A DNA stretch of 64,000 nucleotides from Pirellulales bacterium (GCA_022841705.1 JALHQZ010000002.1:558001-622000); one strand, 5' to 3'. Counted from the stretch's first letter, positions 23,948 to 32,015 are shown. A program made the numbers and translations. Notes: generated by a model not told the origin, from the sequence alone.

Positions 23948-25492
23948 TCAGCCCCTCGCCCGCGCTTCCCATATCTGTTGCATCCTAGAAGTCGGCGCCA
24001 GGTTGTCCCGCACGTCTTGGAACGTGGGCATGACGCATAACCCGTTGCGGAACACTTCGGGGTTAGTGAACTGGCAGCCGGTGCCGGAGAAGTAGAACAA
24101 CGTGTCTTTGCGTGTGGCGGCCATCTCTGCGGCTAGTCGTTCATAGTAGTAGAGGTTGGCCAATCGCCGCCAACTCGAATGCTTTTCCACGGGCAAGTCA
24201 GGTGGTGGCGAGTAGTCCGGGTCGTATCGGTCAGCGTTCACAACTGCTGATACCGTTTCCTTCCAACGGGCAATGCGCTCTTGCTCCGCTTCTGTTAGCG
24301 GTGTCTTGGGTGGTGTCTTTTCGCTCACGTGTAGTTGCTCTGCGGGCTGGCTGTAGTCCCATTTTATGCGTTTATCCGAACGGGCGGCTTTAACTTTGGT
24401 TTCAAGGAAATGCGGGACTTGGATATCGCCGTAAGCTGCAATCTTGGTCCAGCTCGCCGCGTCCACGCTCGTCCACGGGAAAGCCATAAGCAATTCAGAG
24501 CTCATGATGCCGAAGCCGTGGAACTTCAAGTCGCTGTTTCGTCCAAAAACATCATTGAGCCACGGGCGTAGTTCTTCCAGTTCTGCCTTACCTTTACCCC
24601 CGATGCCGATGTAGGTATGACCCATGTTGCGGTAGCGTTTTAACCATTCGCAGTAACTGGTCGGGCTTTCTCGGTCAAAGTGCAGTACCGGCACCGGCTT
24701 CACCCCGTACCGATGTTCAAGATAGAGCTGGTGGCGGTAGGTGAGGTCGGGGAAACCAATCGCATCCAAGTTGGCGTAATAGTCAAACTGTTCGCCGTAC
24801 TTCTGCAAAAATCGCCCGTACTGGTTCAAGCGGTCCCAGAATTGTTCGGTGTCATAGTACTCCTCTTTGCAATCGGCTTTCTCCTTTTGCGAAAACGCCC
24901 CGCTGTCCAAGAACACCTTGGCTATGGGCTGGGCTGGGCGTTCGGTCTTTTCGCCGCCCATCACGAACCAGGCCCGCAGGGCCTTTTGGCGCTTCGTAGC
25001 CCGTTCAACTTCCGTTGCATCTCGTAGGTTCGTTTTGGTCCATAGTCGTTGGCTTTTGGCGTCGTACGTCTTCCGTCGTTCACCAAGTAAAAACGCTACG
25101 CTGTATTTCTCATCTTCCTTGTCCTTTTTACGAAGAAATTGGAGCGCTGCCTTGAGCGTCAACGTGTCAATTTTAGCTCCGTACTCTTCTACAAGCTCCG
25201 GCCAGTGTTTGGCAATTTTCATCCACTCGCCAGCGGAGGAGGTTGACTTATCAAAACAATTCTTCTTCCAAACGGTGAACTCGCCGTGCTTCAAGTGGGC
25301 CTTAATTTGGAGCAACAGTTCGCCACCTTCTTTGGCAATTAGCAGGGCGCGTTGTTCAAGCCGCTTATTTTCGTCCCTGAGCTCAACAACGCGCGCCTTA
25401 GCCGCAGCAAGGTCAAACTTGCCACCAGCTCCCGCCAAACTTCCAGCGGCTGGAAGTTTGGGGTCAGTTGCGGAAGGGTTTGTGCTGGGCAT
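23948..25492 (-). CDS. DUF3102 domain fused to a tRNA-guanine-transglycosylase-like (DpdA-like) domain
   Basis: The 514-residue protein has a coiled-coil N-terminus (AKARVVELRDENKRLEQRAL) and a DUF3102-type segment (GELLLQIKAHLKHGEFTVWK, SAGEWMKIAKHW; about 50-100). From about 190 to 360 it has a TIM-barrel region with LDSGAFS (195-201), YYANLDAIG (238-246), VPVLHFD (267-273), YIGIGGKG (294-301), KFHGFGIMS (323-331) and TSVDAASW (341-348). The order DSGxF, HxG, then a second Asp follows tRNA-guanine transglycosylases and the phage/island DpdA group, which swap guanine for 7-deazaguanine bases. DSGAF and SVD would supply the two active-site aspartates. Zinc ligands typical of bacterial TGT are not evident. 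No deazaguanine synthesis gene is in the element, so precursor must come from the host if the reaction occurs. Confidence 0.7.
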   Translation of the reverse strand: MPSTNPSATDPKLPAAGSLAGAGGKFDLAAAKARVVELRDENKRLEQRALLIAKEGGELLLQIKAHLKHGEFTVWKKNCFDKSTSSAGEWMKIAKHWPELVEEYGAKIDTLTLKAALQFLRKKDKEDEKYSVAFLLGERRKTYDAKSQRLWTKTNLRDATEVERATKRQKALRAWFVMGGEKTERPAQPIAKVFLDSGAFSQKEKADCKEEYYDTEQFWDRLNQYGRFLQKYGEQFDYYANLDAIGFPDLTYRHQLYLEHRYGVKPVPVLHFDRESPTSYCEWLKRYRNMGHTYIGIGGKGKAELEELRPWLNDVFGRNSDLKFHGFGIMSSELLMAFPWTSVDAASWTKIAAYGDIQVPHFLETKVKAARSDKRIKWDYSQPAEQLHVSEKTPPKTPLTEAEQERIARWKETVSAVVNADRYDPDYSPPPDLPVEKHSSWRRLANLYYYERLAAEMAATRKDTLFYFSGTGCQFTNPEVFRNGLCVMPTFQDVRDNLAPTSRMQQIWEARARG

Positions 25493-26152
25493 GGTAAGGG
25501 GCCTTATTTAAGGGGTCCACTCGGCGGTTTAACGCGGGATCGTGGCTGGGGGTTACTGGGACGAGGGCTTGGTGCGATCGGGCGTTACAGTGGGCGTGGG
25601 AGGCGAAGGTGCTGTTGGCTGTAGCGGGTGGTTGTTGTTGTATCTCTTTAGCGTTTGGTCGGCCTGCATAAAAGATGATGCATTATCGTAACTTCGAGGC
25701 GGATGCGGAAGCTTCCCCAATATGTGGCTACAAGAGATCGCGCAGTCGTGGGCAGGCGAGTAACGGTGCGCTGTGGCGTACCGCCATCGGCAGAGTTCTG
25801 CGCCGTAGCCAACGTGGGTTGCGCAGGGTATTCGATTAGCGCCGCAAATAAAAAACCGGGTTGGTTTTTTATAGAACAAGTGGATCAGCCAACTAGCACC
25901 AATTGGTTTGGTAAACCTGTCGGTACAGTTCGCCACGTTGCCCGTTTCCAGGATGAAGAGTGCAACCACCGTTGGCTATGCGGCCAGTGCCACTTGCTGG
26001 TTACACCAGAGCTTGGCTAAGGCCTTGTAGCGGGCCGGTAATGCGTTGTTCGCACTGGGCGAGAGGGCGTAGGTGATGGGGTTAGTTAAGGGGGTTGGTA
26101 TGTAGTAATGGTTCAAGTTTGGTTGGCGCTCACCACAAATTGCACGATCCCC
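25493..26152. other. Intergenic with overlapping ambiguous frames and AT hairpin
   Basis: Two overlapping opposite frames (25553-25969 minus, 25703-26020 plus) have no recognisable domain; the plus frame ends with CNHRWLCGQCH, a possible metal-binding pattern, but I cannot choose between them or noise. A perfect 10-bp stem ATAAAAAACC-GGGTT-GGTTTTTTAT lies at 25848-25872 and could terminate transcription in both directions. Confidence 0.4.
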
Positions 26153-26986
26153 CTACGTTTCTAGGGGCGTCTGCCCGTTGCTAGTTGTAGTCGCACGCAA
26201 AAATGGTACAGCAGCTTCACTACGCTTCCAACGTGCAAGTGTGGTATGAGGAACCCCATACAATTTTGAAACTTCCCGCAGTGAGCGGAGCTTGGCATAC
26301 GCACGCAAGCACGGTTCAAACTTCTCGCGGTAGCGGCGCGTCATGTGCCCGGCTTCTTTCTCTTCAACTTGCTTCTTCCGGGGGCGACCGCCTGTCCGCT
26401 GGCGGTACTGTTGGCCACGGCGCCGGCAGGTACCGCGCTCAATGCTCGGCGGTGCGTCGGGTTCAAGTATGGTCACCATAACGACATCGCCCGCCAACTC
26501 GCTCAGTTCGCGTAAGTCGTCTTTTGTTGGTCTCGCGTTCGGCTTCGTCTTGGCATGAAAGCAAGGATGCCGCAGTAAGCGACTAACGTCGCACGCTAAG
26601 ATAAATGCGTCAGTGCGCCGTGCGGTCATCAGTGCCTTGAATAGTCCGCTGCGGTACTCTTCGTACCCCGGTCCCATTTCATAAATTGAGCCCGACTTCA
26701 CTTCTACAATCTCACCAACAACATTCAGCCCCAAGCGTTCGGCTTCCGCTCTAAGCTCAGTCAGTTGGCTAAGGTGGTTGCCGTCGGCGTACTGCTGTCG
26801 AGTAGACACGCGGGCGTATAGCACCACGTTCTGCTTTGGTGGCTGCCATCCAGCAGCGAGGCAACATTGGAAGAAGTCTGCTGGCTCGCCCTCTGCATGG
26901 CGATAGTCCACAATAATCTTGGCGGTGGACGTTCGGCGGGTGGCGATAGTTACGTCGCGGTCCTTGGGCCGTGCGTTGTGGTGCAT
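26153..26986 (-). CDS. Serine recombinase family protein
   Basis: About 277 residues from the ATG at 26986, which has AAGGA about nine bases upstream. The resolvase core includes VVLYARVSTRQQYADGNHL, then FILACDVSRLLRHPCFHA with both arginines, and DVVMVTILEPDAPP. A basic linker (RQRTGGRPRKKQVEEKEAGH) and a C-terminal helix-turn-helix (LREVSKLYGVPHTTLARWKR) follow. An extra N-terminal ~60 residues (TSTAKIIVDYRHAEGEPADF) are unusual for this family. It is the third serine recombinase in the element and lies next to attR, so it may act as an excision or directionality factor or as an independent recombinase. Confidence 0.8.
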   Translation of the reverse strand: MHHNARPKDRDVTIATRRTSTAKIIVDYRHAEGEPADFFQCCLAAGWQPPKQNVVLYARVSTRQQYADGNHLSQLTELRAEAERLGLNVVGEIVEVKSGSIYEMGPGYEEYRSGLFKALMTARRTDAFILACDVSRLLRHPCFHAKTKPNARPTKDDLRELSELAGDVVMVTILEPDAPPSIERGTCRRRGQQYRQRTGGRPRKKQVEEKEAGHMTRRYREKFEPCLRAYAKLRSLREVSKLYGVPHTTLARWKRSEAAVPFLRATTTSNGQTPLET

Positions 26987-27060
26987 GGTCGTTGTCCTTG
27001 TAGTTGTTGGCGTTGCATTGTGCCCCAACGCCGCAGGTGCCCCCCAAGGCCTCTGTCGAG

Positions 27061-27093
27061 CCCCCTAAACGCTGTTGGCAGCGTTGTAGGGGG
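27061..27093. repeat. Strong hairpin near attR
   Basis: CCCCCTAAACGCTG, TTGG loop, CAGCGTTGTAGGGGG: a 14-bp stem with one bulge. No T-run follows. It lies in the leader of the recombinase gene at 26153-26986, about 110 bases inside attR, and contains the TAG stop that would end the integrase frame in the excised circle. Confidence 0.7.
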
Positions 27094-27205
27094 TAAGTTT
27101 GGTAGTTTGGGCGTCGTTTGGTACAACCTCCGCTGTTGGGCGGTTTCCCGGGCATTCCAGGGCAGTCCGTAGCACCCCAAGCAGCTTCCCGATTTGGGCT
27201 TTTTT

Positions 27206-27218
27206 TGCCCAAGAAAAG
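27206..27218. other. attR core
   Basis: TGCCCAAGAAAAG is the right copy of the core, 10,689 bases from the left copy. The preceding CCGATTTGGGCTTTT (27189-27203) is the arm that pairs with 16525-16539 in the circular form. Confidence 0.85.
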
Positions 27219-27252
27219 TAAGCAGAAGGCAGCAGGCGGTGAGCAGTGAAAA

Positions 27253-27268
27253 TGTTCCAACTGGAACA
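27253..27268. promoter_or_regulatory. parS-like palindrome, divergent centre
   Basis: TGTTCCAACTGGAACA matches the parS half-sites but has AC instead of CG in the centre. It lies 45 bases (start to start) from the perfect site. Confidence 0.45.
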
Positions 27269-27297
27269 AATTCTTTGCAGTCAGGCTCGCCGTGAAA

Positions 27298-27313
27298 TGT
27301 TCCACGTGGAACA
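27298..27313. promoter_or_regulatory. parS-like centromere site
   Basis: TGTTCCACGTGGAACA is a perfect 16-bp palindrome that fits the bacterial ParB-binding consensus TGTTNCACGTGNAACA. Such sites cluster near oriC in most bacteria. parA and parB are not in the window. It lies 80 bases outside attR, in host DNA. Confidence 0.7.
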
Positions 27314-27517
27314 TTTTTCCAAACGAGGGGTGGCTAAATTTGCGGTTGACAAAATAACCAAATCGGCGTGGTTCGCGTGGTGCTTGACACGCGGTCAAAA
27401 TAGCCTGGGGTCCGCCGGAGAGTGGCTCCGCTCGGCTGGGGAATGGCAAGGATGAATAAGGTCTGCGAACAACTCATTCTTGGTTGCAATCCACCGGTCA
27501 GGTGATACATTTCCAGC

Positions 27518-28213
27518 ATGGTCAAGTTACGGTTATCCGCTGAGCGGGGTCATGCCGACCATGGCTGGCTCGATACCTACCACTCGTTTTCGTTCGCCGA
27601 GTACCACGATCGGCAGCACATGGGCTTCCGGGCGCTGCGGGTGTTGAACGAGGATCGCGTGGCGGGGGGCGGCGGGTTTGGCCGGCATCCGCATCAGGAT
27701 TTCGAGATCATCAGCTATGTGGTCTCCGGCGAGCTCAAGCACCAAGACAGCTTGGGCCACGAAGCGGTGATGCGGACGGGGGATGTGCAGCGCATCTCCG
27801 CCGGGACGGGGATCAGCCACAGTGAGTTCAACAACTCGCCAACGGCGCCGGTCCACTTCTTGCAGATTTGGCTGCAGCCCGCACTGCGGGGGTTTCCGCC
27901 GAACTACGCCGAGAAATCGTTTGCCAGTGCGGCGCAAGACGCGCTGACGCTGCTTTGTTCGCAAGCGGGCAGCAACGGTTCACTCACCATCAATCGCGAC
28001 GTTGATGTCTATCTTGGCAAACTTGCAGCCGGCAAGTCACTCCATTTGCCGCTCCGTGCGGGGCGCGCGGCATGGGTGCAGCTCATCGCGGGGCGGCTCG
28101 AGGTGAACGGTGTTGCACTCGCGGCGGGCGATGGCGCGGCGTACGAAGAGGAGCCGCTGCTCGAACTAAAGGCCCTGGACAACGCGCAGTTCTTGGCGTT
28201 TGATTTGGATTAG
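27518..28213 (+). CDS. Pirin family protein (YhhW-like)
   Basis: The 231-residue two-domain cupin contains HSFSFAEYHDRQHMGFRALR, GGGFGRHPHQDFEIISYVVS and HSEFNNSPTAPVHFLQIWLQ, which hold the His/His/His/Glu metal ligands of pirin. YhhW-type members oxidise quercetin in vitro; others act as redox sensors. The ATG at 27518 has no clear Shine-Dalgarno. It is the first host gene after the integrated element, followed closely by the monooxygenase-like gene. Confidence 0.92.
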   Translation: MVKLRLSAERGHADHGWLDTYHSFSFAEYHDRQHMGFRALRVLNEDRVAGGGGFGRHPHQDFEIISYVVSGELKHQDSLGHEAVMRTGDVQRISAGTGISHSEFNNSPTAPVHFLQIWLQPALRGFPPNYAEKSFASAAQDALTLLCSQAGSNGSLTINRDVDVYLGKLAAGKSLHLPLRAGRAAWVQLIAGRLEVNGVALAAGDGAAYEEEPLLELKALDNAQFLAFDLD

Positions 28214-28238
28214 TGCAGATGTGCGAGCCGAGGAGCCG

Positions 28239-28793
28239 ATGTCTCACCACCCCGCGCCCGTTCATGTTGCTATCACGCGCCGAGTCCGCGCCGGCCACGA
28301 AGCGGAGTTTCAAGAATCGCTGCGGCAATTCTTGCAAGATTCGTTTGCTGCGCCGGGTGTGTTGGGGGCCAGCTTGATTCTGCCTGCGCCCGGTACGGGC
28401 TCGCGCGAGCTGGGCATCTTGCGCACCTTTGCCAGCGAAGCGGACCGGCAACGGTTTTACGAATCGGCCCTGTTCAACGACTGGAACAACAGCGTCGCCC
28501 ACATGAGCGAAGGCGAAGCAGAGATTCGCGACCTCCATGGCCTGGAAGCGTGGTTTCGCAATCCGTTCGGCTCGCGACCGCCCCGCTGGAAGATGGCGCT
28601 CGCCACCTTGTGCGGCGTTTATCCCACGAGTTTTGCGATCTCATCGCTGTTGGTGAGTTTGGCGCCGACTTGGCCGCTGGCGCTGCGAAGCTTAACGATG
28701 TCAGTGCTGATGGTGCTGATGCTCACGTGGGGCGTGATGCCGGTTATTACACGCATCTTGCAGCCGTGGTTGAACGGCCGCGCGACAAATTGA
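28239..28793 (+). CDS. Antibiotic biosynthesis monooxygenase-domain membrane protein
   Basis: The 184-residue protein starts with an ABM-type ferredoxin-like domain (VHVAITRRVRAGHEAEFQES, GVLGASLILPAPGTGSRELG, LRTFASEADRQRFYES) and ends in two membrane helices (CGVYPTSFAISSLLVSLAPT and SVLMVLMLTWGVMPVITRIL). AGGAG lies eight bases before the ATG at 28239. This ABM-plus-membrane form is common and uncharacterised. It probably shares a transcript with the pirin gene (25-base gap). Confidence 0.8.
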   Translation: MSHHPAPVHVAITRRVRAGHEAEFQESLRQFLQDSFAAPGVLGASLILPAPGTGSRELGILRTFASEADRQRFYESALFNDWNNSVAHMSEGEAEIRDLHGLEAWFRNPFGSRPPRWKMALATLCGVYPTSFAISSLLVSLAPTWPLALRSLTMSVLMVLMLTWGVMPVITRILQPWLNGRATN

Positions 28794-28812
28794 ACCAATC
28801 GCACCCTGATTT

Positions 28813-29574
28813 TTAGTGGGCCGCGGATTTCGGTCGCAGGTACTGGTTCGGAACGTTCACAAGGGGCGGCATAGGCCGGCCGGCGGCTTGCATCAGGCAG
28901 GCAATGTTGGCGTAGATGTCTTGCTCCTGGCGGTGAATTTGTGGCATGAGACCCAATTGAGCGTACGATATGGGTGTCACGTCAAAGAAAATGGTCTCCC
29001 ACTGGAAGCCTTTTCCCCACTCAATGCCTTGAACCCGAAATTCACTGTCGGCGCCGGCGTCGAGCAGCAACTTCATGATGGGCGCCGAGCGATTCGCGTT
29101 GGAACTCACAGTGTGAAACAGGGGCGTGTGCCCGTTAAGTCCGTGCTCGGTAAGGCCGGCAGTGGCGTTGACATCGGCTCCAAGCTCAATGAGCGTGCGG
29201 GCCGCGTTCACGTTTCCATACTCGGCCGCAACGTGAAGTGGAGTAACATCGACCAACGAGGTGAAGGTCGAGACCATCGTGGTGCGATGTTTGAGCAGCG
29301 CTGGATTGGCTGCGAACGCCGCGCGGATTGCTGTGGCGTCGTCCAGCAGCACCGGCGCCAAATGGGGATCGGGGAACACGGCGCCCCGCTCGATGAGCAG
29401 ACGCAGGCAATCGATAAGCCGATCACTCCTCGTGTACTGTTCGAGCAACCATTCGATCGGCAGTTTGCCTTTAATCTGCGAACAGGCGTCGGCCCCTGCG
29501 GTAAGCGCGGCGGCGATGGCGGGGACATCGTGACCGTCGAAGGCGGCAAGCAATTGTTCAGTGGGAGGAGACAT
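28813..29574 (-). CDS. Ankyrin repeat protein
   Basis: The 253-residue protein shows ankyrin repeats: TPLHVAAEYGNVNAARTLIE LGADVN and HTPLFHTVSSNANRSAPIMK with LLLDAGADSEF, plus degenerate N-terminal repeats (VPAIAAALTAGADACSQI). No signal peptide or catalytic domain. It starts 11 bases downstream of the peroxiredoxin-like gene's stop, so the two are likely co-transcribed. Role: protein-protein interaction. Confidence 0.85.
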   Translation of the reverse strand: MSPPTEQLLAAFDGHDVPAIAAALTAGADACSQIKGKLPIEWLLEQYTRSDRLIDCLRLLIERGAVFPDPHLAPVLLDDATAIRAAFAANPALLKHRTTMVSTFTSLVDVTPLHVAAEYGNVNAARTLIELGADVNATAGLTEHGLNGHTPLFHTVSSNANRSAPIMKLLLDAGADSEFRVQGIEWGKGFQWETIFFDVTPISYAQLGLMPQIHRQEQDIYANIACLMQAAGRPMPPLVNVPNQYLRPKSAAH

Positions 29575-29585
29575 GCGTCACGCAG

Positions 29586-30167
29586 TTACTCTTTGAGCAC
29601 TTTGAGCACTTGCTTAACGTCCGCCCGCCCGCCATGCGATTTGCTTACCTGGGCGAACTTCACCACGCCTGCTTGATCGATGACGAACGTTGAAGGATAC
29701 GCCGTTTCGTTCGGAGCGTCCCAGCGTAGCGCGTACTGGGTGGTGAAGTCGTAGTCGGGGTCAATCAGCAGCGTGAAGTTCGGGGGGAGCTTGGTCTCGC
29801 CCAGGAACTCGCCCGCTTTGGCCTGTAACTGGTCGCTGGGGCCGGGATAAACCAGTAGCACCCGCGCGCCGGCGGCCTTGAGCGCCTTGGCCTTGGCGAC
29901 GAACTGCGCGACCTGCTGCGTGCAGGCCGGACATTGGTAACCGGGATAGCCGCGCAAGACCACCAGCACCACGGGTCCGGTTTCCAGTTCTTTGCTGAGC
30001 GAAACCAGATCTTCCTCGTCGATGCTGCCGAGGGGCAAGAGCGCAAAGTCGGGGGCTTCGTCGCTGATGGCGAGCGGTGCTTCGAGCATTGTCGCTGGCT
30101 CGGCGGCGAGAGCGCTCGCGAGGGTGGTGAAGAAGGCAAACGCGAAAAACATATAGCGGGCACGCAT
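29586..30167 (-). CDS. Exported AhpC/TSA-type thioredoxin-fold protein
   Basis: The 193-residue protein has a signal peptide (RYMFFAFAFFTTLASALAAE) and a peroxiredoxin-like domain: APDFALLPLGS, VLVVLRGYPGYQCPACTQQV (candidate CxxC at CPAC), LVYPGPSDQLQAKAGEFL and YPSTFVIDQAGVVKFAQVSK. The CPAC position is that of the peroxidatic cysteine in AhpC/TSA proteins. It likely acts in the periplasm on peroxides or thiols. AAGGAG precedes the start. Confidence 0.85.
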   Translation of the reverse strand: MRARYMFFAFAFFTTLASALAAEPATMLEAPLAISDEAPDFALLPLGSIDEEDLVSLSKELETGPVVLVVLRGYPGYQCPACTQQVAQFVAKAKALKAAGARVLLVYPGPSDQLQAKAGEFLGETKLPPNFTLLIDPDYDFTTQYALRWDAPNETAYPSTFVIDQAGVVKFAQVSKSHGGRADVKQVLKVLKE

Positions 30168-30221
30168 TGTCGTAATCTCCTTAAGCGATGAACTTAGCTG
30201 CTATTGATCCAGCGAGCGTGG

Positions 30222-30584
30222 TCAAAACGGAATTTCATCATCGCCTTGGTCGATTCTGATTCCTTCGAGAGGGTCTTCGCCAAACAGCAATTCTTCGTCG
30301 TAATCGTCTTCTTCCTCTTCGTCATCGGAACACCACATCAGGTTGCCATCGTCGTCGCGGTACTCCGGGTCGACCGGAAAAATGTCGAACCCGAAACCGG
30401 CGCCATCACAGCCAGGAATGGGGCAACACCAAAATCCGTGCCGCTTCCCATCGCGGCACGTCTTGACCCGCCACTCAATTCGGTAGCTATCGTACTCTTC
30501 ACCGCAATGCAGGCAGTGGACCATCGTGGAGATGGTGGGGGGGCCGAAGGGGTCGCCAGCGGGGGTGGGTTCAGTGGTATCCAT
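30222..30584 (-). CDS. Acidic zinc-ribbon-like hypothetical protein
   Basis: The 120-residue protein has VHCLHCGEEYDSYRI and GFWCCPIPGCDGAGFGFDIF (paired CxxC and CCxxxxC, likely one zinc site) followed by a highly acidic tail (SDDEEEEDDYDEELLFGEDP). Similar short acidic proteins occur in Pirellulales; no function is known. Confidence 0.75.
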   Translation of the reverse strand: MDTTEPTPAGDPFGPPTISTMVHCLHCGEEYDSYRIEWRVKTCRDGKRHGFWCCPIPGCDGAGFGFDIFPVDPEYRDDDGNLMWCSDDEEEEDDYDEELLFGEDPLEGIRIDQGDDEIPF

Positions 30585-30779
30585 GCTGAATGCACCTGTG
30601 AAGGGAAGGGGCGTGAGGCCTGCGGAAGTATACCGGGGGTGGGTGAGGAACGCAAAATTTTTCTCCAGCGCAGAAGTTTTGCTGCGGAGGGGGCTTCACG
30701 CGGCGTGAGGGGGGGTTGATAACGGAGGGGCGCTACGTCGCAAGCGATGAGGGGAGTTTTCAATTACGGAGAGAGAGTT

Positions 30780-32015
30780 ATGAAGACGCTGAGTGCATGG
30801 GTGTTGTTGTGTGCGATGGGATTGGCCCAAGATTGGCCCCAATGGCGTGGCCCCTCGAGCGATAATCACGCCGCCCCCGGAGCCACGGCGCCTGTCGAGT
30901 GGAGCGAAACAGAAGGTCTCGCGTGGCTCACACCAATCCCGGGGCGCGGGCATTCGTCACCGGTGCTCTCCGGAGAGCGGATTTATCTCACCACGGCGGA
31001 AGACGCCACGCAAACGCAATCGCTGTTGGTACTCGATCGGCGGAGCGGCAAGTTGCTCACGCAAACGCCGGTGCATCGCGGCGGGTTTGCGCCGGAGATT
31101 CATCCCAACAATTCCCAGGCAACCCCCACGGTGGTTGTGGGCCAGGGGAAAGTCTATGCGCTGTTCGATAGCAATCACACGGTGCAGCTTTCGGCCTTTG
31201 ATCTCGCTGGCAAACTCATTTGGACGCAAAAGATCGTCGAGTTCAATCCGCAGGAGTTTAAGTTCGGGTTTGGTTCGTCGCCGCGGATGGAAGGAAACAT
31301 CATCATCGTCTCCAGCGAATACGACGGCCCCGACAGCGGCATCGTCGGCGTGAATGCCGAAACGGGCGAGCAAGTGTGGAAAGCGCCGCGACCGGAATCG
31401 CTCTCCTACTCGACGCCAATTGTGCTGGGGCCCCCTGGCAAGCGGCAGCTGGTGCTCACCGGCAATCGCAAGATCGCCGCTTACGACCCAGCGACGGGAG
31501 ATGAACTGTGGGCGCTCGCCGGCTCCAGCCGCGCGTCTTGCGGGACGATGGTCGAGGATCGCGCTTCGGGCCTGGCGTTCGGCAGCGGTGGCTACCCCGA
31601 AGCGTTTACGGTGGCCGTGCGATTAGTCGGCGAGCCCGGCGTCGCGTGGCAGAACCAGGCCAAGTGCTACGAACAATCGATGCTGGTGGTGAACGGCTAT
31701 CTGTACGCCGTGACCGACAGTGGGGTGGCCTATTGCTGGCGCTGCACCGACGGCGCCGAGCAGTGGAAGGAACGCCTCTCGAGCAAGTGCAGTTCGTCGC
31801 CCGTGCTGGTGGGAGACAAAATCTACATCTCCACCGAGCGCGGCGAGACGGTGGTGTTCGCGGCGAATCCCGAAAAGTGCGAAGTGCTCGCCCGCAATCA
31901 GTTGGGCGATAGCTGCTTCGCGACGCCGTCGCCGGTGGACAATCGGCTGTACCACCGCTTCGGGCGTACGGAGAACGGCGTTCGGCAAGAGTATTTGGCG
32001 GCGATTGGTGAGTAG
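30780..32015 (+). CDS. PQQ-like beta-propeller repeat protein
   Basis: The 411-residue protein starts MKTLSAWVLLCAMGLAQDWP (short signal peptide) and continues QWRGPSSDNHAAPGA, the usual opening of planctomycete PQQ-repeat proteins. Blades contain GERIYLTTAED, GKVYALFDSNHTVQLSAFDL, GIVGVNAETGEQVWKAPRPE, KIAAYDPATGDELWALAGSS and GYLYAVTDSGVAYCWRCTDG. It resembles BamB but is far more common as an exported protein in this phylum; the ligand is unknown. GGAGAGAGAG precedes the ATG at 30780. Confidence 0.88.
   Translation: MKTLSAWVLLCAMGLAQDWPQWRGPSSDNHAAPGATAPVEWSETEGLAWLTPIPGRGHSSPVLSGERIYLTTAEDATQTQSLLVLDRRSGKLLTQTPVHRGGFAPEIHPNNSQATPTVVVGQGKVYALFDSNHTVQLSAFDLAGKLIWTQKIVEFNPQEFKFGFGSSPRMEGNIIIVSSEYDGPDSGIVGVNAETGEQVWKAPRPESLSYSTPIVLGPPGKRQLVLTGNRKIAAYDPATGDELWALAGSSRASCGTMVEDRASGLAFGSGGYPEAFTVAVRLVGEPGVAWQNQAKCYEQSMLVVNGYLYAVTDSGVAYCWRCTDGAEQWKERLSSKCSSSPVLVGDKIYISTERGETVVFAANPEKCEVLARNQLGDSCFATPSPVDNRLYHRFGRTENGVRQEYLAAIGE

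Larger units (their letters stand above)
16517..27218. mobile_element. Integrative element with terminase genes and serine integrase
   Basis: A 10.7 kb segment is bounded by the direct repeat TGCCCAAGAAAAG (16517-16529, 27206-27218). It carries a large serine integrase adjacent to the left end, two smaller serine recombinases, terminase small and large subunits, a DUF2213-like protein, several short genes, a DUF3102/TGT-like fusion and one plus-strand membrane protein. Almost all genes read on minus. No portal, major capsid, tail, replication or lysis gene is recognisable. It may be a phage satellite that borrows capsids, a plasmid-like integrative element with packaging genes, or a decayed prophage; reading frames look intact, which argues against decay. 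Confidence 0.85.

Noticed and set aside
25703..26020. 105-codon plus-strand frame ending in CNHRWLCGQCH
   Set aside because: A possible HNH or zinc motif was considered, but no other family residues are present and an opposite frame of similar length overlaps it; left as ambiguous intergenic.
27384..27398. TTGAC-ACGCG-GTCAA as a pirin operator or TTGACA -35 box
   Set aside because: No -10 box at proper spacing, and five-base arms are too short to support an operator on sequence alone.
27246..27455. 69-codon frame across the parS-like sites
   Set aside because: The translation (MFHVEHF and similar) is simply the palindromes read as codons; no other support.
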